From Bacteroidales bacterium (GTDB lineage: Bacteria > Bacteroidota > Bacteroidia > Bacteroidales > P3), in NCBI GenBank assembly GCA_017613375.1, contig JAGADZ010000042.1, forward strand, positions 1 to 41,770: a stretch of 41,770 bases of DNA. Reading direction: 5' to 3'. The translations under genes were made by a program, and so were the position numbers. The notes below the pieces were generated by a model, which was not told the DNA's origin, searched no databases, and worked only from the letters and a program-made list of their open reading frames with translations. Shown here piece by piece: positions 16,805-25,761 of this stretch; the stretch's first letter is position 1, and every line of letters begins with the position of its first letter.

Positions 16805-18142
16805 TCACTCGTCGACGAGATTTGATAATTTTCGGGTAATCCACACCGCAAAAGGAACCGAGAGTGCAAAAGTGCAGACATCAGCGACGGCTTGTGCCAT
16901 CTCCACGCCATGTAATCCAAAAAACAACGGCAATATCAATATCGCAGGAATAAAAAAGAGTCCCTGACGGCCTATTGAGAGCAAAGTAGAGCGAAATGGC
17001 ATACGAATGTTTTGGAAAAGCATATTAGTGGCCGTGCCAAGCGTCACCAATGGAAAAACAATACATTGCCAACGCAATGCCCTGGAACCTATTTCTATCA
17101 ACACAGGGTCTTCGTCACGGAAAATGGCAATAATCTGCGGAGCAAAAACAAAACCAACGAGGGACAAAACCACAAGCATCAATGTAGAGACACTGTAAGC
17201 AAAAAGGTACGACTGTTTGACACGGCGGTACTTGTGTGCACCATAGTTGAATCCACATACCGGTTGAAATCCCTGAATAAATCCCAAAATCAAAGAAAAA
17301 GCAAACATCGTGGTACGCGACACTATTGCAAATGCCGCCACAGACGACGCTTCCTGACCTGCAGGGGCATATTTTGAAGCAGCATAGTTGAGCATAATTG
17401 CCGCGGCACAATTGAAGGCCTGACGACAAAGAGAAGGAAGACCGCCGGCAACAATCTCCCTATAACATGCCAAAGAAGGCTTAAAGTTGCGGAAAGAGAT
17501 ATGTACAGACTCACCTCTTGTCGTTCCCCACAGCAGAAGACACCAAGCAAAAGTCTGGCTAATTGCTGTTGCAAGGGAGGCACCTGTAACTCCAAGGTCC
17601 AAAGTAAAAATCAACAAAGGATCCAGAGCAATATTCAACAAAGCACCGCTCACTATTCCAATCATTCCGAAACGGGCGTTACCCTGAAGGCGCAACTGAT
17701 TGTTAAGGGTCAGCGCCGACATCATCAGAGGAGATGCAATCAATATGTAACGCAAGTAGTTGCAGGCATATGGTACTACATTGACAGGAGCACCCAGCAG
17801 CACTACAAGTTGAGGCAATAGCGGCAGACCTACTAATGCAGCAACGATACCAATAAAAAGAGGAGAGAAAAAACCGACTGCAGCCATAACGCCAGCATCT
17901 TCGTAACGACGAGCCCCAAGGGCACGCGAGATGTGATTGCCTGAGCCATGACCAAAAAAGAAGCCTATAGCCTGAATAAAAGTCATATAGGCGAAGGATA
18001 TTCCGATACCTGCAGTGGCTTCTGTAGAGAGGTGCCCCACGAAAGCCGCATCAACAACATTATAGAGAGCCGTGACAACCATGCTGACCATAGATGGTAT
18101 AGCCAGACGCAGAACCAGCTTTGGCACTGGTGTCTCTGTCAT
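16805..18142 (-). CDS. MATE family efflux transporter
   Basis: 445 residues from the ATG at 18142; a TTG at 18181 is in frame but would add 13 polar residues. About 12 hydrophobic helices arranged as two six-helix halves. The first half opens with KLVLRLAIPSMVSMVVTALYN followed by VVDAAFVGHLS and the second with REIVAGGLPSLCRQAFN. The protein is a cation-driven exporter of drugs or metabolites. QGFQPVCGFNYGAHKYRRVK is the usual mid-domain signature of the DinF/NorM group. The substrate cannot be read from sequence. The gene lies 104 bases after the HtrA gene on the same strand. Confidence 0.93.
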   Translation of the reverse strand: MTETPVPKLVLRLAIPSMVSMVVTALYNVVDAAFVGHLSTEATAGIGISFAYMTFIQAIGFFFGHGSGNHISRALGARRYEDAGVMAAVGFFSPLFIGIVAALVGLPLLPQLVVLLGAPVNVVPYACNYLRYILIASPLMMSALTLNNQLRLQGNARFGMIGIVSGALLNIALDPLLIFTLDLGVTGASLATAISQTFAWCLLLWGTTRGESVHISFRNFKPSLACYREIVAGGLPSLCRQAFNCAAAIMLNYAASKYAPAGQEASSVAAFAIVSRTTMFAFSLILGFIQGFQPVCGFNYGAHKYRRVKQSYLFAYSVSTLMLVVLSLVGFVFAPQIIAIFRDEDPVLIEIGSRALRWQCIVFPLVTLGTATNMLFQNIRMPFRSTLLSIGRQGLFFIPAILILPLFFGLHGVEMAQAVADVCTFALSVPFAVWITRKLSNLVDE

Positions 18143-18246
18143 TTCTCTATATTTGCCGTCTAAATTCAAATCACACTCCAAGAACCATTAGTCCTATAAA
18201 CCAACAGGACTTTATGACTGCTATTCCATTCTCCTCACATTCATTT

Positions 18247-19416
18247 TTACTTCGACTGGACGGAGTTATCCTCATAGCGTACGGAGCCGTCGTCGTGGGC
18301 ATTTGTAGCACTGGAACCAATATGTGTCGTGCCACTGGAATTGAGCAAGGTAAGTGTGAGTGTCTTCTCCCTGCCATTACGGATAAAGGTGACAGGAACA
18401 GAATCTCCTGGATAGAACAGGCATACTTCCTCCATCATGGAAGAGTAAGAGTCCACATTACGTCCGTTGACAGCAATAAGAATATCGCCCTCCCTCATTC
18501 CTGCCTTATCGGCAGCACATTGCGGGATGACGCGTGCAATATACAAACCATGAGGGCTTTCCATACCTGCTCTCGTAGCAATATCGTTGGTTACCTCATA
18601 AACATTAACTCCAAGATAGCCACGCTGTACAACACCATACGTACGCAAATCATATGTAACCTTACGTGCTATATTAGAAGGTATTGCAAAAGAATAGCCC
18701 GTATAGTATCCATCTCCTGATGCTATAGCCGTATTGATACCTATAAGCTCACCGCGACCGTTGACAAGAGCTCCGCCGGAATTGCCGCTGTTCACGGCAG
18801 CATCAGTTTGGATGAAAGACTCTATAGTGCTTTCTATTCCAGGGTTCTGAATTATGTTCATATTGCGAGCTTTGGCAGAGATAATTCCTGCCGTCACAGT
18901 AGACGTAAGATTAAAAGGATTACCAATAGCAAGAACAGGCTCACCGATACGAGCCGAGTCCGAATTACCGAATGGAATTGTCTGTAAGTCATTAGCATCA
19001 ATCTTAATAACGGCAAGATCTGTAGCAGGGTCTGTTCCTACAATATGTGCAGGCAGTTCCTTTCTGTTGTTGAGTGTCACCACTATCCGCTCTGCATCCT
19101 GGACGACATGGTTATTGGTGACGATATAGCCATCTGGAGAGATAATAACTCCAGAGCCGAAAGCCTGATAGCGTTGACGTTGAACGCCTCGGTCAATAAT
19201 CATGCCAAAAAAAGTCTGGTATAGAGGCGTCAACTTGGTCATTTCCGTCTTGATATGTACAACAGCATCGATTGTCACAGCCGCCACGTCGGTGAAGTCC
19301 ATTTGAGTAACTGTAACATTACGTTGAGGGGCAGGTTGGTTTTGGGGCTGAGCCGTGCATGCCTCTGTGACAAAAAACACAGAAACAAACACCATGAGTT
19401 TAAATGACTTTTTCAT
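18247..19416 (-). CDS. HtrA/Deg-type trypsin-like serine protease with one PDZ domain
   Basis: 389 residues from the ATG at 19416 (TTG at 19425 rejected). The start is a hydrophobic signal with a Cys in TEACTAQ, a weak lipobox, so the mature protein is either free periplasmic or lipid-anchored. The catalytic triad is intact: His in GYIVTNNHVVQDAE, Asp in DPATDLAVIKID and Ser in QTDAAVNSGNSGGALVNGRG. One PDZ domain follows (GYLGVNVYEV through KAGMREGDILIAVNGRNVDS), where DegP has two, making it closer to the single-PDZ DegS/DegQ-short layout. The family degrades or refolds misfolded envelope proteins. The tail after the PDZ domain is Ser/Thr/Asp-rich. A 117-base divergent gap separates it from the glycosyltransferase. 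Confidence 0.94.
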   Translation of the reverse strand: MKKSFKLMVFVSVFFVTEACTAQPQNQPAPQRNVTVTQMDFTDVAAVTIDAVVHIKTEMTKLTPLYQTFFGMIIDRGVQRQRYQAFGSGVIISPDGYIVTNNHVVQDAERIVVTLNNRKELPAHIVGTDPATDLAVIKIDANDLQTIPFGNSDSARIGEPVLAIGNPFNLTSTVTAGIISAKARNMNIIQNPGIESTIESFIQTDAAVNSGNSGGALVNGRGELIGINTAIASGDGYYTGYSFAIPSNIARKVTYDLRTYGVVQRGYLGVNVYEVTNDIATRAGMESPHGLYIARVIPQCAADKAGMREGDILIAVNGRNVDSYSSMMEEVCLFYPGDSVPVTFIRNGREKTLTLTLLNSSGTTHIGSSATNAHDDGSVRYEDNSVQSK

Positions 19417-19487
19417 CTGTTTCAATTTTTTTGACTATATAAACAGAGAATATCATTATTTATTATGGCAAAACGAAATTTTATTTG

Positions 19488-19495
19488 TATTTTTG
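19488..19495 (+). promoter_or_regulatory. Bacteroidota -7 element for the heptose unit
   Basis: TATTTTTG fits TAnnTTTG and lies 38 bases before the ATG at 19534. It sits downstream of an in-frame ATG at 19465, so it also favours 19534 as the true start of the glycosyltransferase. No clear -33 TTTG was seen. Confidence 0.45.
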
Positions 19496-19533
19496 CATTT
19501 TGGTTTATACATCAAAACGGAGCAATATTATAT

Positions 19534-20658
19534 ATGAAAATCATCATAGTAGGAACCGCATATCCTTATCGTGGAGGGCTTTCCGCCTTCAACGAAAGGC
19601 TTGCATATGAATATCTCCACAACGGTCATGAGGTGGAAATCTACACATTCTCCCTACAATATCCGTCGTTTTTATTTCCCGGCAAGACACAGTACAGTGA
19701 TGAACCTGCACCTAAGGGACTGACAATCCACCGACGTATAAATTCCATCAATCCTCTCAATTGGCTGAAAGTCGGGCGGGAGATTGCGAAGAAGCGTCCA
19801 GACATGATGATAACCAAATACTGGCTTCCGTTTATGGCACCGTGCCTCGGGACCATCGAGCGTCGTGTACGCTGCAACAAGCATACAAGAATCATTTCCA
19901 TACTTGACAATATCATCCCTCATGAGCACCGTATTGGCGACCGTATTTTTTCACGTTATTTCGTACGCTCAACTGACGCATTCATAGCAATGTCACGTTC
20001 TGTACTTGAGGACTTGAACCAATTCAATACAACGAAACCACGCAAATTCTGTCCACATCCACTATATGACCATTATGGCGACCTCATCACAAAAGAGGAA
20101 GCCCGTAAAATCCTGAATTTAGAGCCCTCCGGCCATTATGTGCTCTTTTTTGGATTCATTCGAAAATACAAAGGGCTCGACCTGCTACTTGACGCCATCG
20201 CTGACGAACAGCTCAAACAACTTGGAATCAAACTCATAGTTGCGGGAGAATTCTATGGTGATCCAAAGCCTTATATGGAACAAATCGATCGACTTGGCAT
20301 TGCCGACCGAGTTGTGTTGTGTACGGATTTTATACCCGACAGTCAAGTAAACCGCTATTTCCGAGCCTGCGACATTGTTGCGCAACCTTACAAGAGTGCC
20401 ACTCAGAGTGGAGTGACACAGATAGCGTTCCATTTTGAGAAGCCCATGCTCGTCACCAATGTCGGAGGGCTATCAGAAATAGTGCCAAATGGAAAAATAG
20501 GGTATGTCGTGGAACCTGATGCCCATTTGATTGCCGATGCATTGGTCAAATATTATGATGAGCAACGTGAAGCATCCTTTACCGAAGGAGTAAAAGAAGA
20601 GAAACAGAAATATGGCTGGGATAAAATGACCGAGTCAATTGCAGAAATAATGAATTGA
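19534..20658 (+). CDS. GT4 family glycosyltransferase
   Basis: 374 residues from the ATG at 19534, which puts the Rossmann start MKIIIVGTAYPYRGGLSAFN at the N-terminus as the fold demands. The frame runs back to 19465, but those 23 residues lie across a -7 element. GT-B fold: an acceptor domain to about residue 185 and a donor domain with YVLFFGFIRKYKGLDLLLDA, KLIVAGEFYG and the retaining GT4 motif PYKSATQSGVTQIAFHFEKP. The nucleotide-sugar donor is unknown. The gene is 15 bases upstream of hddA, and the pathway next to it makes GDP-heptose, so transfer of heptose or an adjacent sugar into a surface glycan is a reasonable inference. Confidence 0.92.
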   Translation: MKIIIVGTAYPYRGGLSAFNERLAYEYLHNGHEVEIYTFSLQYPSFLFPGKTQYSDEPAPKGLTIHRRINSINPLNWLKVGREIAKKRPDMMITKYWLPFMAPCLGTIERRVRCNKHTRIISILDNIIPHEHRIGDRIFSRYFVRSTDAFIAMSRSVLEDLNQFNTTKPRKFCPHPLYDHYGDLITKEEARKILNLEPSGHYVLFFGFIRKYKGLDLLLDAIADEQLKQLGIKLIVAGEFYGDPKPYMEQIDRLGIADRVVLCTDFIPDSQVNRYFRACDIVAQPYKSATQSGVTQIAFHFEKPMLVTNVGGLSEIVPNGKIGYVVEPDAHLIADALVKYYDEQREASFTEGVKEEKQKYGWDKMTESIAEIMN

Positions 20659-20673
20659 AAAAAAATACAAACC

Positions 20674-21696
20674 ATGATAATCAGAAGCAAAGCACCATTG
20701 AGATTAGGACTTGCCGGCGGTGGAACGGACGTATCACCATACTCAGACCTCTATGGAGGGGCCATACTCAATGCCACTGTTGATATGTTTGCCTATACCA
20801 CGATTGAACCCACCGATGATGGAAAAGTGGTCTTCCTTGCGCCTGACAAACATCTCCGTGAAGAATACAGCAACGCTACCGAGGTGGACACTGACGGATA
20901 CTTCATACTTCACAAAGGAGTATACAACCGTATCGTCAGACAGTTCTCCCACACCCCACTCTCTCTGCGAATCGCCTCTTTTGTAGACGCTCCTGCAGGA
21001 AGTGGTATGGGCACATCGTCTACACTTGTTGTCAGTATTCTCGGTGCCTATGTCGAATGGCTTAAGCTGCCCCTTGGTGAATATGACATTGCACGTCTTG
21101 CCTATGAGATAGAACGTATTGACCTTGGACTTGCCGGTGGTAAGCAAGATCAATATGCCGCCACTTTCGGAGGATTCAACTTTATGGAATTCAAAGAAGA
21201 CAATGTCATAGTCAATCCTCTGAGAGTACGTCCACGTTACCAAGACGAATTATGCCATAATCTGTTGCTCTATTATACAGACACCAGCCACGTCAGTGCT
21301 GACATTATCAAAGAGCAGCAGCAAAATGTCAAAGCAAAAAAAAGCAACAGCATTGAATCTATGCACAAGCTCAAAGAGCAAGCCGTTCAGATGAAAGAGG
21401 TCCTTCTTAAAGGAGACATTGACCGTATCGGTGAAATTCTTGATTTTGGATGGCAGCACAAAAAACAAATGGCAAAGAGCATCACCAATCCCAGAATTGA
21501 TGCCATCTATAACGCAGCCAGAGAAGCGGGTGCAAGTGGAGGAAAAATCAGTGGGGCCGGTGGCGGTGGTTTCATGTTTTTCTACTGTCCCGGACTGACA
21601 CGCCACTGTGTTGCCGATGCCCTGCAGCAATTCGGCGGCACGGTGCGTCGTTATGAATTCACCAACGAAGGGCTCAAAACCTGGACAATGAATTAA
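20674..21696 (+). CDS. hddA: D-glycero-alpha-D-manno-heptose 7-phosphate kinase
   Basis: 340 residues, GHMP kinase superfamily. It phosphorylates C1 of D-glycero-D-manno-heptose 7-phosphate to give the alpha-1,7-bisphosphate. The N-terminal motif IIRSKAPLRLGLAGGGTDVS is diagnostic of HddA-type kinases. The ATP loop is APAGSGMGTSSTLVVSILGA (P-G-S-G-M-G-T-S-S) and the third GHMP motif is KISGAGGGGFMFFY near the C-terminus. Length and order of motifs are complete. It lies between the glycosyltransferase and gmhA. A 155-base AT-rich gap follows it, which contains a tandem TAAAGGT and a weak 6-bp hairpin (AAAACT/AGTTTT), so gmhA may be less tightly coupled. Confidence 0.92.
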   Translation: MIIRSKAPLRLGLAGGGTDVSPYSDLYGGAILNATVDMFAYTTIEPTDDGKVVFLAPDKHLREEYSNATEVDTDGYFILHKGVYNRIVRQFSHTPLSLRIASFVDAPAGSGMGTSSTLVVSILGAYVEWLKLPLGEYDIARLAYEIERIDLGLAGGKQDQYAATFGGFNFMEFKEDNVIVNPLRVRPRYQDELCHNLLLYYTDTSHVSADIIKEQQQNVKAKKSNSIESMHKLKEQAVQMKEVLLKGDIDRIGEILDFGWQHKKQMAKSITNPRIDAIYNAAREAGASGGKISGAGGGGFMFFYCPGLTRHCVADALQQFGGTVRRYEFTNEGLKTWTMN

Positions 21697-21851
21697 GTAA
21701 AGGTTAAAGGTTACAGAATATTGCTAATAATCAACGATATAAACATTTCATTATTACACTTTTTTAATCGTCGCCAAATATCGAAAAAATGTCAAAACTA
21801 TAACGTCAAGTTTTTTCTCTACAAATAAACAATTCAACAAATAATAATCAT

Positions 21852-22436
21852 ATGTCACCACGCATATCACAATCCATATCACAAAGCATCGCTGCAAAAC
21901 AAGCAATTCTTGACAATGCTGATTTCCTTTCACGTATAGAACAAGCTGCCGACATGATTATTGATTCACTGAAGTCCGGCGGTAAAATACATTTTTGTGG
22001 GAATGGTGGCAGTGCTGCCGACGCACAGCATCTGGCGGCAGAACTCAGCGGTAGGTTTTACTACGATCGTCCCCCATTGAACGCCGAAGCCTTACATTGC
22101 AACACCTCCTATCTCACTGCCGTGGGCAACGACTATGGATATGATTACATCTTCGCCCGTTTGCTGCGTGGTGCCGCCAAGAAAGGTGATGTCCTAATTG
22201 GCATTAGCACTTCCGGCAATTCAAAGAATATCCTCAAGGCATATGATGTGTGCAAAGAAAATGGAATCAGTATAATATCTCTGACAGGTGAGACCGGAGG
22301 TGCAATGAAAGACTATTCCGACATACTGCTCAATGTCCCATCAACAGACACCCCTCGCATTCAGGAGAGCCATATCATGATTGGACACATCATCTGTGAA
22401 CTCGTGGAATCAGCGATGTTCCCGAAAACAATATAA
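21852..22436 (+). CDS. gmhA: D-sedoheptulose 7-phosphate isomerase
   Basis: 194 residues, a single SIS domain as in GmhA/LpcA. It converts sedoheptulose 7-phosphate to D-glycero-D-manno-heptose 7-phosphate, the first committed step of nucleotide-heptose synthesis. Signatures: GGKIHFCGNGGSAADAQHLA with AELSGRF, AEALHCNTSYLTAVGNDYGY, GDVLIGISTSGNSKNILKA, and the metal/active-site region VPSTDTPRIQESHIMIGHII. The ATG at 21852 follows an A-rich leader and gives a normal N-terminal helix. The stop is 12 bases from hddC, so these two are coupled. Confidence 0.95.
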   Translation: MSPRISQSISQSIAAKQAILDNADFLSRIEQAADMIIDSLKSGGKIHFCGNGGSAADAQHLAAELSGRFYYDRPPLNAEALHCNTSYLTAVGNDYGYDYIFARLLRGAAKKGDVLIGISTSGNSKNILKAYDVCKENGISIISLTGETGGAMKDYSDILLNVPSTDTPRIQESHIMIGHIICELVESAMFPKTI

Positions 22437-22448
22437 CGAAACTTTACC

Positions 22449-23138
22449 ATGGAAGCGATCATCCTTGCTGGAGGATTAGGAATCCGGTTACGTAGCGTTG
22501 TCAGCGATGTGCCAAAGCCCATGGCTCCTATCAATGGGCGGCCGTTCCTCGAAATACTATTAGACCATATGGGGAAATACAATTTTGAGCATATTGTCCT
22601 CTCTACAGGATATATGTATGAGAAAATCGAACAGCATTTCGGCGAGAACTATAAAGGTATTAAAATCTCATACGCCATTGAAGAAAGCCCTCTTGGAACA
22701 GGGGGAGGAATTCTAAATGCTTTTTCCAAATGTAACGAAGATGATGTTGTTGTCCTGAATGGCGACACCCTCTTCGAGATAGACTACGATACACTTGCAG
22801 TCTTTTACAGAACTCATCCGACACGCCTCGCCGTTGTATTACGGCAAGTGAGTGACACATCCCGTTACGGAGCTGTCACCACTGACTGTTGTGACTGTAT
22901 TAGCAGATTCTCCGAAAAAGATGCATCCCACGGTGCCGGCAGCATCAATGGCGGAATCTACATGATGAACCGTTCTTTATTTAAGGGGTTCAACATTGGA
23001 GAGAAGTTCTCTTTTGAGAAAGACATTATGCAAAAACGATTTACAGAGGAGAAGTTCTACGCTTATGTTTCCGGGGATTTCTTCATAGATATCGGAATTC
23101 CAGAAGACTATGAACGTCTAAACGACTTAGTAAGATAA
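22449..23138 (+). CDS. hddC: D-glycero-alpha-D-manno-heptose 1-phosphate guanylyltransferase
   Basis: 229 residues, nucleotidyltransferase (GT-A-like Rossmann) family. MEAIILAGGLGIRLRSVVSD is followed by VPKPMAPINGRPFLE, giving the G-x-G-x-R-L and PKPM nucleotide-binding motifs. ESPLGTGGGILNA and VVVLNGDTLFEIDYD (metal-binding Asp) follow, and GDFFIDIGIPEDYERLN closes the domain. It forms GDP-D-glycero-alpha-D-manno-heptose from the 1-phosphate and GTP. The context with hddA and gmhA supports the GDP rather than the ADP branch; alone it could be read as a mannose-1-phosphate or glucose-1-phosphate transferase. It ends only 5 bases from the converging permease gene. Confidence 0.9.
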   Translation: MEAIILAGGLGIRLRSVVSDVPKPMAPINGRPFLEILLDHMGKYNFEHIVLSTGYMYEKIEQHFGENYKGIKISYAIEESPLGTGGGILNAFSKCNEDDVVVLNGDTLFEIDYDTLAVFYRTHPTRLAVVLRQVSDTSRYGAVTTDCCDCISRFSEKDASHGAGSINGGIYMMNRSLFKGFNIGEKFSFEKDIMQKRFTEEKFYAYVSGDFFIDIGIPEDYERLNDLVR

Positions 23139-23143
23139 TTCTT

Positions 23144-24226
23144 TTATTTTGCGATTCTCACACGCGGGTCCAACACTCCATACAATATATCTGTCAAAAT
23201 ATTAATCACCACGAGAAGGATACAGATAAACAGTATCGAGCCCATGACTACCGGAAAGTCATATTTTTCCAGACCATCAACAATTACCACACCCATACCT
23301 TTCCAGTCGAAAACATACTCCACAAACACCGCGCCTGCAAGCAGTCCGGCAAGCCAACCGGAAACCGAAGTCACTATTGGATTGAGGGCATTCCTCAAAG
23401 CATGACGGAATATCAAACGACCATGCGACATCCCTTTGGCCCGTGCCGTACGTATATAATCTTGCGACATTGCGTCAATCATAGAACTTTTGGTCAATTC
23501 TACCAATACCGCCAGAGGTCGTATTCCCAATGTCAAAGCCGGCAGAATCAGATTTTTCAAATCCAAGTACTCCCCACTTCCGTAATCATCGACGGTATAC
23601 AAATTTCCAAACATATTCAGATGGGTAACATCTGAGAGAACAAATGCAAATAACCACGCAATAAGAATGGCGGCAAAAAAAGACGGCAACGACATACCCA
23701 AAGTCGACAGGAATAATGCCAAACGGTCAATCCATGTTCCTTTATGGAGAGCTGACAGGATGCCTATCAGAACGCCGACTACCATTGCAAACAGCATAGA
23801 CGTCAAAGCCAGAACAGCAGTTTGAGGGAATGCAGTGAGTATCACGTCAGACACTTTTCGTTTCGTTTGGTATGAACGTCGTAGATAGGGAGCCTTCGCC
23901 ACAACAGAGACCGAACCGACGCTAAACAAGGTGGCATAAGGCTCATATTTTTCCGGGTCGAGATAATAATAGCTGCCTCTATTTCTATTATTATGAAAGG
24001 ATATCGGAGCCAGGTCATTCAGATATGATATGTATTGCTGACCTATGGGGCGATCCCGTCCCAAATCCTTGTTGATAATTTCAATACTTTCAGCATCGGC
24101 ACGCTGGCCAAGCATCATTCTCGCAGGATCACCTGGCAGAATATTGAAAAGAAAAAAGACAAGAGTGACGACCCCGAGAATGACGAGGAACCCATAAAAC
24201 AGCCTTTTCCCAATATATTGAAGCAC
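23144..24226 (-). CDS. DppB/OppB-type ABC transporter permease
   Basis: 360 residues from a GTG at 24226; an in-frame stop lies 11 codons upstream with no ATG between. MLQYIGKRLFYGFLVILGVV is followed by six helices. The peptide/nickel-permease marks are FNILPGDPARMMLGQ near the start and the cytoplasmic EAA loop DYIRTARAKGMSHGRLIFRHALRNALNPI. An insertion of about 60 residues after the first helix contains YYYLDPEKYEPYATLFS, longer than in E. coli DppB and common in Bacteroidota. No second permease, ATPase or binding protein is adjacent, so partners must be encoded elsewhere. It follows tsaB by 30 bases. Confidence 0.9.
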   Translation of the reverse strand: MLQYIGKRLFYGFLVILGVVTLVFFLFNILPGDPARMMLGQRADAESIEIINKDLGRDRPIGQQYISYLNDLAPISFHNNRNRGSYYYLDPEKYEPYATLFSVGSVSVVAKAPYLRRSYQTKRKVSDVILTAFPQTAVLALTSMLFAMVVGVLIGILSALHKGTWIDRLALFLSTLGMSLPSFFAAILIAWLFAFVLSDVTHLNMFGNLYTVDDYGSGEYLDLKNLILPALTLGIRPLAVLVELTKSSMIDAMSQDYIRTARAKGMSHGRLIFRHALRNALNPIVTSVSGWLAGLLAGAVFVEYVFDWKGMGVVIVDGLEKYDFPVVMGSILFICILLVVINILTDILYGVLDPRVRIAK

Positions 24227-24256
24227 CTTTCGCGAAAATATTTCAATAATAATAGT

Positions 24257-24946
24257 TTATCTCAAGCCGTGAACCACGGATTTTTTAGCCACAAAATCCT
24301 TCAAATAATAGGGCTCAAAATACGCCACGTCCTCCACCTCTCCTTTTTCGAGCTTTTTCATTGCTATTGTGGCCATTCCACAAGCATCTATCTGGAAGTC
24401 ATCAGCATAACGGGCATTAGGATGCTGCTCGAGTATAGGCTTCGTCTTCTCCGCTCCATCACCAATAAACGTAACCAATCCTCTATCCAGAAAAGAATCA
24501 TAAATACCTGGTTCGACAACCTCTGCTGCAGTATCACGAACCTGTTTTTCACGACAAAACAAAGCAGTATAGCATTCCATTCTACGTGCATCAATCATAG
24601 GACACACCAGTCCGTCATAGTCCGGATTCTGTAAGAAATACAGATTAGCCATATTCTGCAATGTCGGCACAGACAATAAAGGAACGCCAAGAGCATAGCA
24701 GAGTCCCTTGGCACTGCTTACACCGATACGGAGGCCTGTATAGGAGCCCGGACCTGAAGAGACGCATACAGCGTCAATATCTTTAATCTTCAAAGAAGAA
24801 CGTTCCACAACCTCATTAATAAATACAGCGAGTTTGGACGAATGTGCATTTGGTTCGTCACTTCTGACATATGCCAACACCACTCCGTCGCGAAACATAG
24901 CGACTGAACACACCTGCGTTGCCGTTTCAAGTAATAGTATAGTCAT
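24257..24946 (-). CDS. tsaB: tRNA threonylcarbamoyladenosine biosynthesis protein TsaB
   Basis: 229 residues from the ATG at 24946, whose last bases overlap the stop of the preceding gene (ATGA); a TTG four codons earlier is less likely. ASKHA-fold TsaD paralogue needed for the universal t6A37 tRNA modification with TsaD, TsaE and TsaC. Signatures: MTILLLETATQVCSVAMFRD, NAHSSKLAVFINEV, DAVCVSSGPGSYTGLRIGVS and AKGLCYALGVPLLSVPTLQ. The metal-binding His pair of TsaD is absent, as expected for TsaB. The 4-base overlap with the DUF3298 gene suggests translational coupling. Confidence 0.94.
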   Translation of the reverse strand: MTILLLETATQVCSVAMFRDGVVLAYVRSDEPNAHSSKLAVFINEVVERSSLKIKDIDAVCVSSGPGSYTGLRIGVSSAKGLCYALGVPLLSVPTLQNMANLYFLQNPDYDGLVCPMIDARRMECYTALFCREKQVRDTAAEVVEPGIYDSFLDRGLVTFIGDGAEKTKPILEQHPNARYADDFQIDACGMATIAMKKLEKGEVEDVAYFEPYYLKDFVAKKSVVHGLR

Positions 24947-25758
24947 TCCCCGTACCAAAAACTATATAGTTTGCAATTCCTCTTAATATACTTCTTCATT
25001 TCCTGCTTAGAAATCACTACTTCTATGCACGGAAGGGACAATATTCCATCCGAAGAAAACGAAAAGAAAATCTCATCCTTTTTTATATCGAAGTTCGTAT
25101 ATTCATATATGTCTTCAGGAAAAATAAAATCCAAATGTCCAATATCCTTTTTTTGGGCTTCTATGGAATCCCTCAGCATCTGCACTACAGCCAGTTCTGT
25201 CTTCTTGTCCGCCTTTAAAAAGTCTTTTACACGAAGCTGTTTTCCTGTATTGGCATCAAAAACAAACGATACAAATTCACGCAAAGTGCTGTCAAAAAAA
25301 AACAATTCCTTACGTACTGTATACTGAACGAAGTCTTTACCAACAAAATGTCCATGAGAAGAAATATCAATATCCCATTTGAACATATCACGAACATCTT
25401 CTCCATAAGACATTATATCATACCCTGCATACATATTCATATTTCCTTGTACATATCTGTCCATTGCTTTAGCAAGGTAATTGTCTCCTTCAACATAAGG
25501 AAATCCAAGAGAATACATCATAACTGAATCTCGAATAGTAGAGATTACAGCCTCCATTGCATTCTCCTGTCCATCCCAAACAGGCAAGGTTATTGTGATA
25601 TCATAAGCTATACCAATACCAAGAGACTGATATTGTTCTCCCTGCGGCTTTCTAAAACCCTCTTCATGATAAGTCTTCAACATGAACGGTTCCATCGTCT
25701 GAGCTGACAGAACCATGACAAAAGCAAGCAACAATATTAATACCGCGAGTCTCTTCAT
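24943..25758 (-). CDS. DUF3298-type exported protein
   Basis: 271 residues with a signal peptide (cut near MVLSAQ, residue 20). The C-terminal half carries DUF3298 features: FVSFVFDANTGKQLRVKDFL, a helical KKTELAVVQMLRDSI stretch and the closing strands IFFSFSSDGILSLPCIEVVI. The domain also occurs in the sensor part of the anti-sigma factor RsiV, where it binds lysozyme, but here no cytoplasmic anti-sigma part is present. A periplasmic binding role is inference. It is 3 bases after the LolA-like gene and overlaps tsaB by 4 bases. Confidence 0.78.
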   Translation of the reverse strand: MKRLAVLILLLAFVMVLSAQTMEPFMLKTYHEEGFRKPQGEQYQSLGIGIAYDITITLPVWDGQENAMEAVISTIRDSVMMYSLGFPYVEGDNYLAKAMDRYVQGNMNMYAGYDIMSYGEDVRDMFKWDIDISSHGHFVGKDFVQYTVRKELFFFDSTLREFVSFVFDANTGKQLRVKDFLKADKKTELAVVQMLRDSIEAQKKDIGHLDFIFPEDIYEYTNFDIKKDEIFFSFSSDGILSLPCIEVVISKQEMKKYIKRNCKLYSFWYGE

Positions 25759-25761
25759 TAA

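Noticed and set aside
18190-18211. 6-base hairpin AGTCCT/AGGACT between the HtrA and MATE genes
   Set aside because: Short stem, 10-base loop and no T-run after it on the minus strand, so not supported as a terminator.
18121-18720. 199-residue plus-strand open frame across the MATE/HtrA boundary
   Set aside because: It overlaps the HtrA coding sequence in antisense, and the HtrA catalytic motifs establish the minus strand as real.
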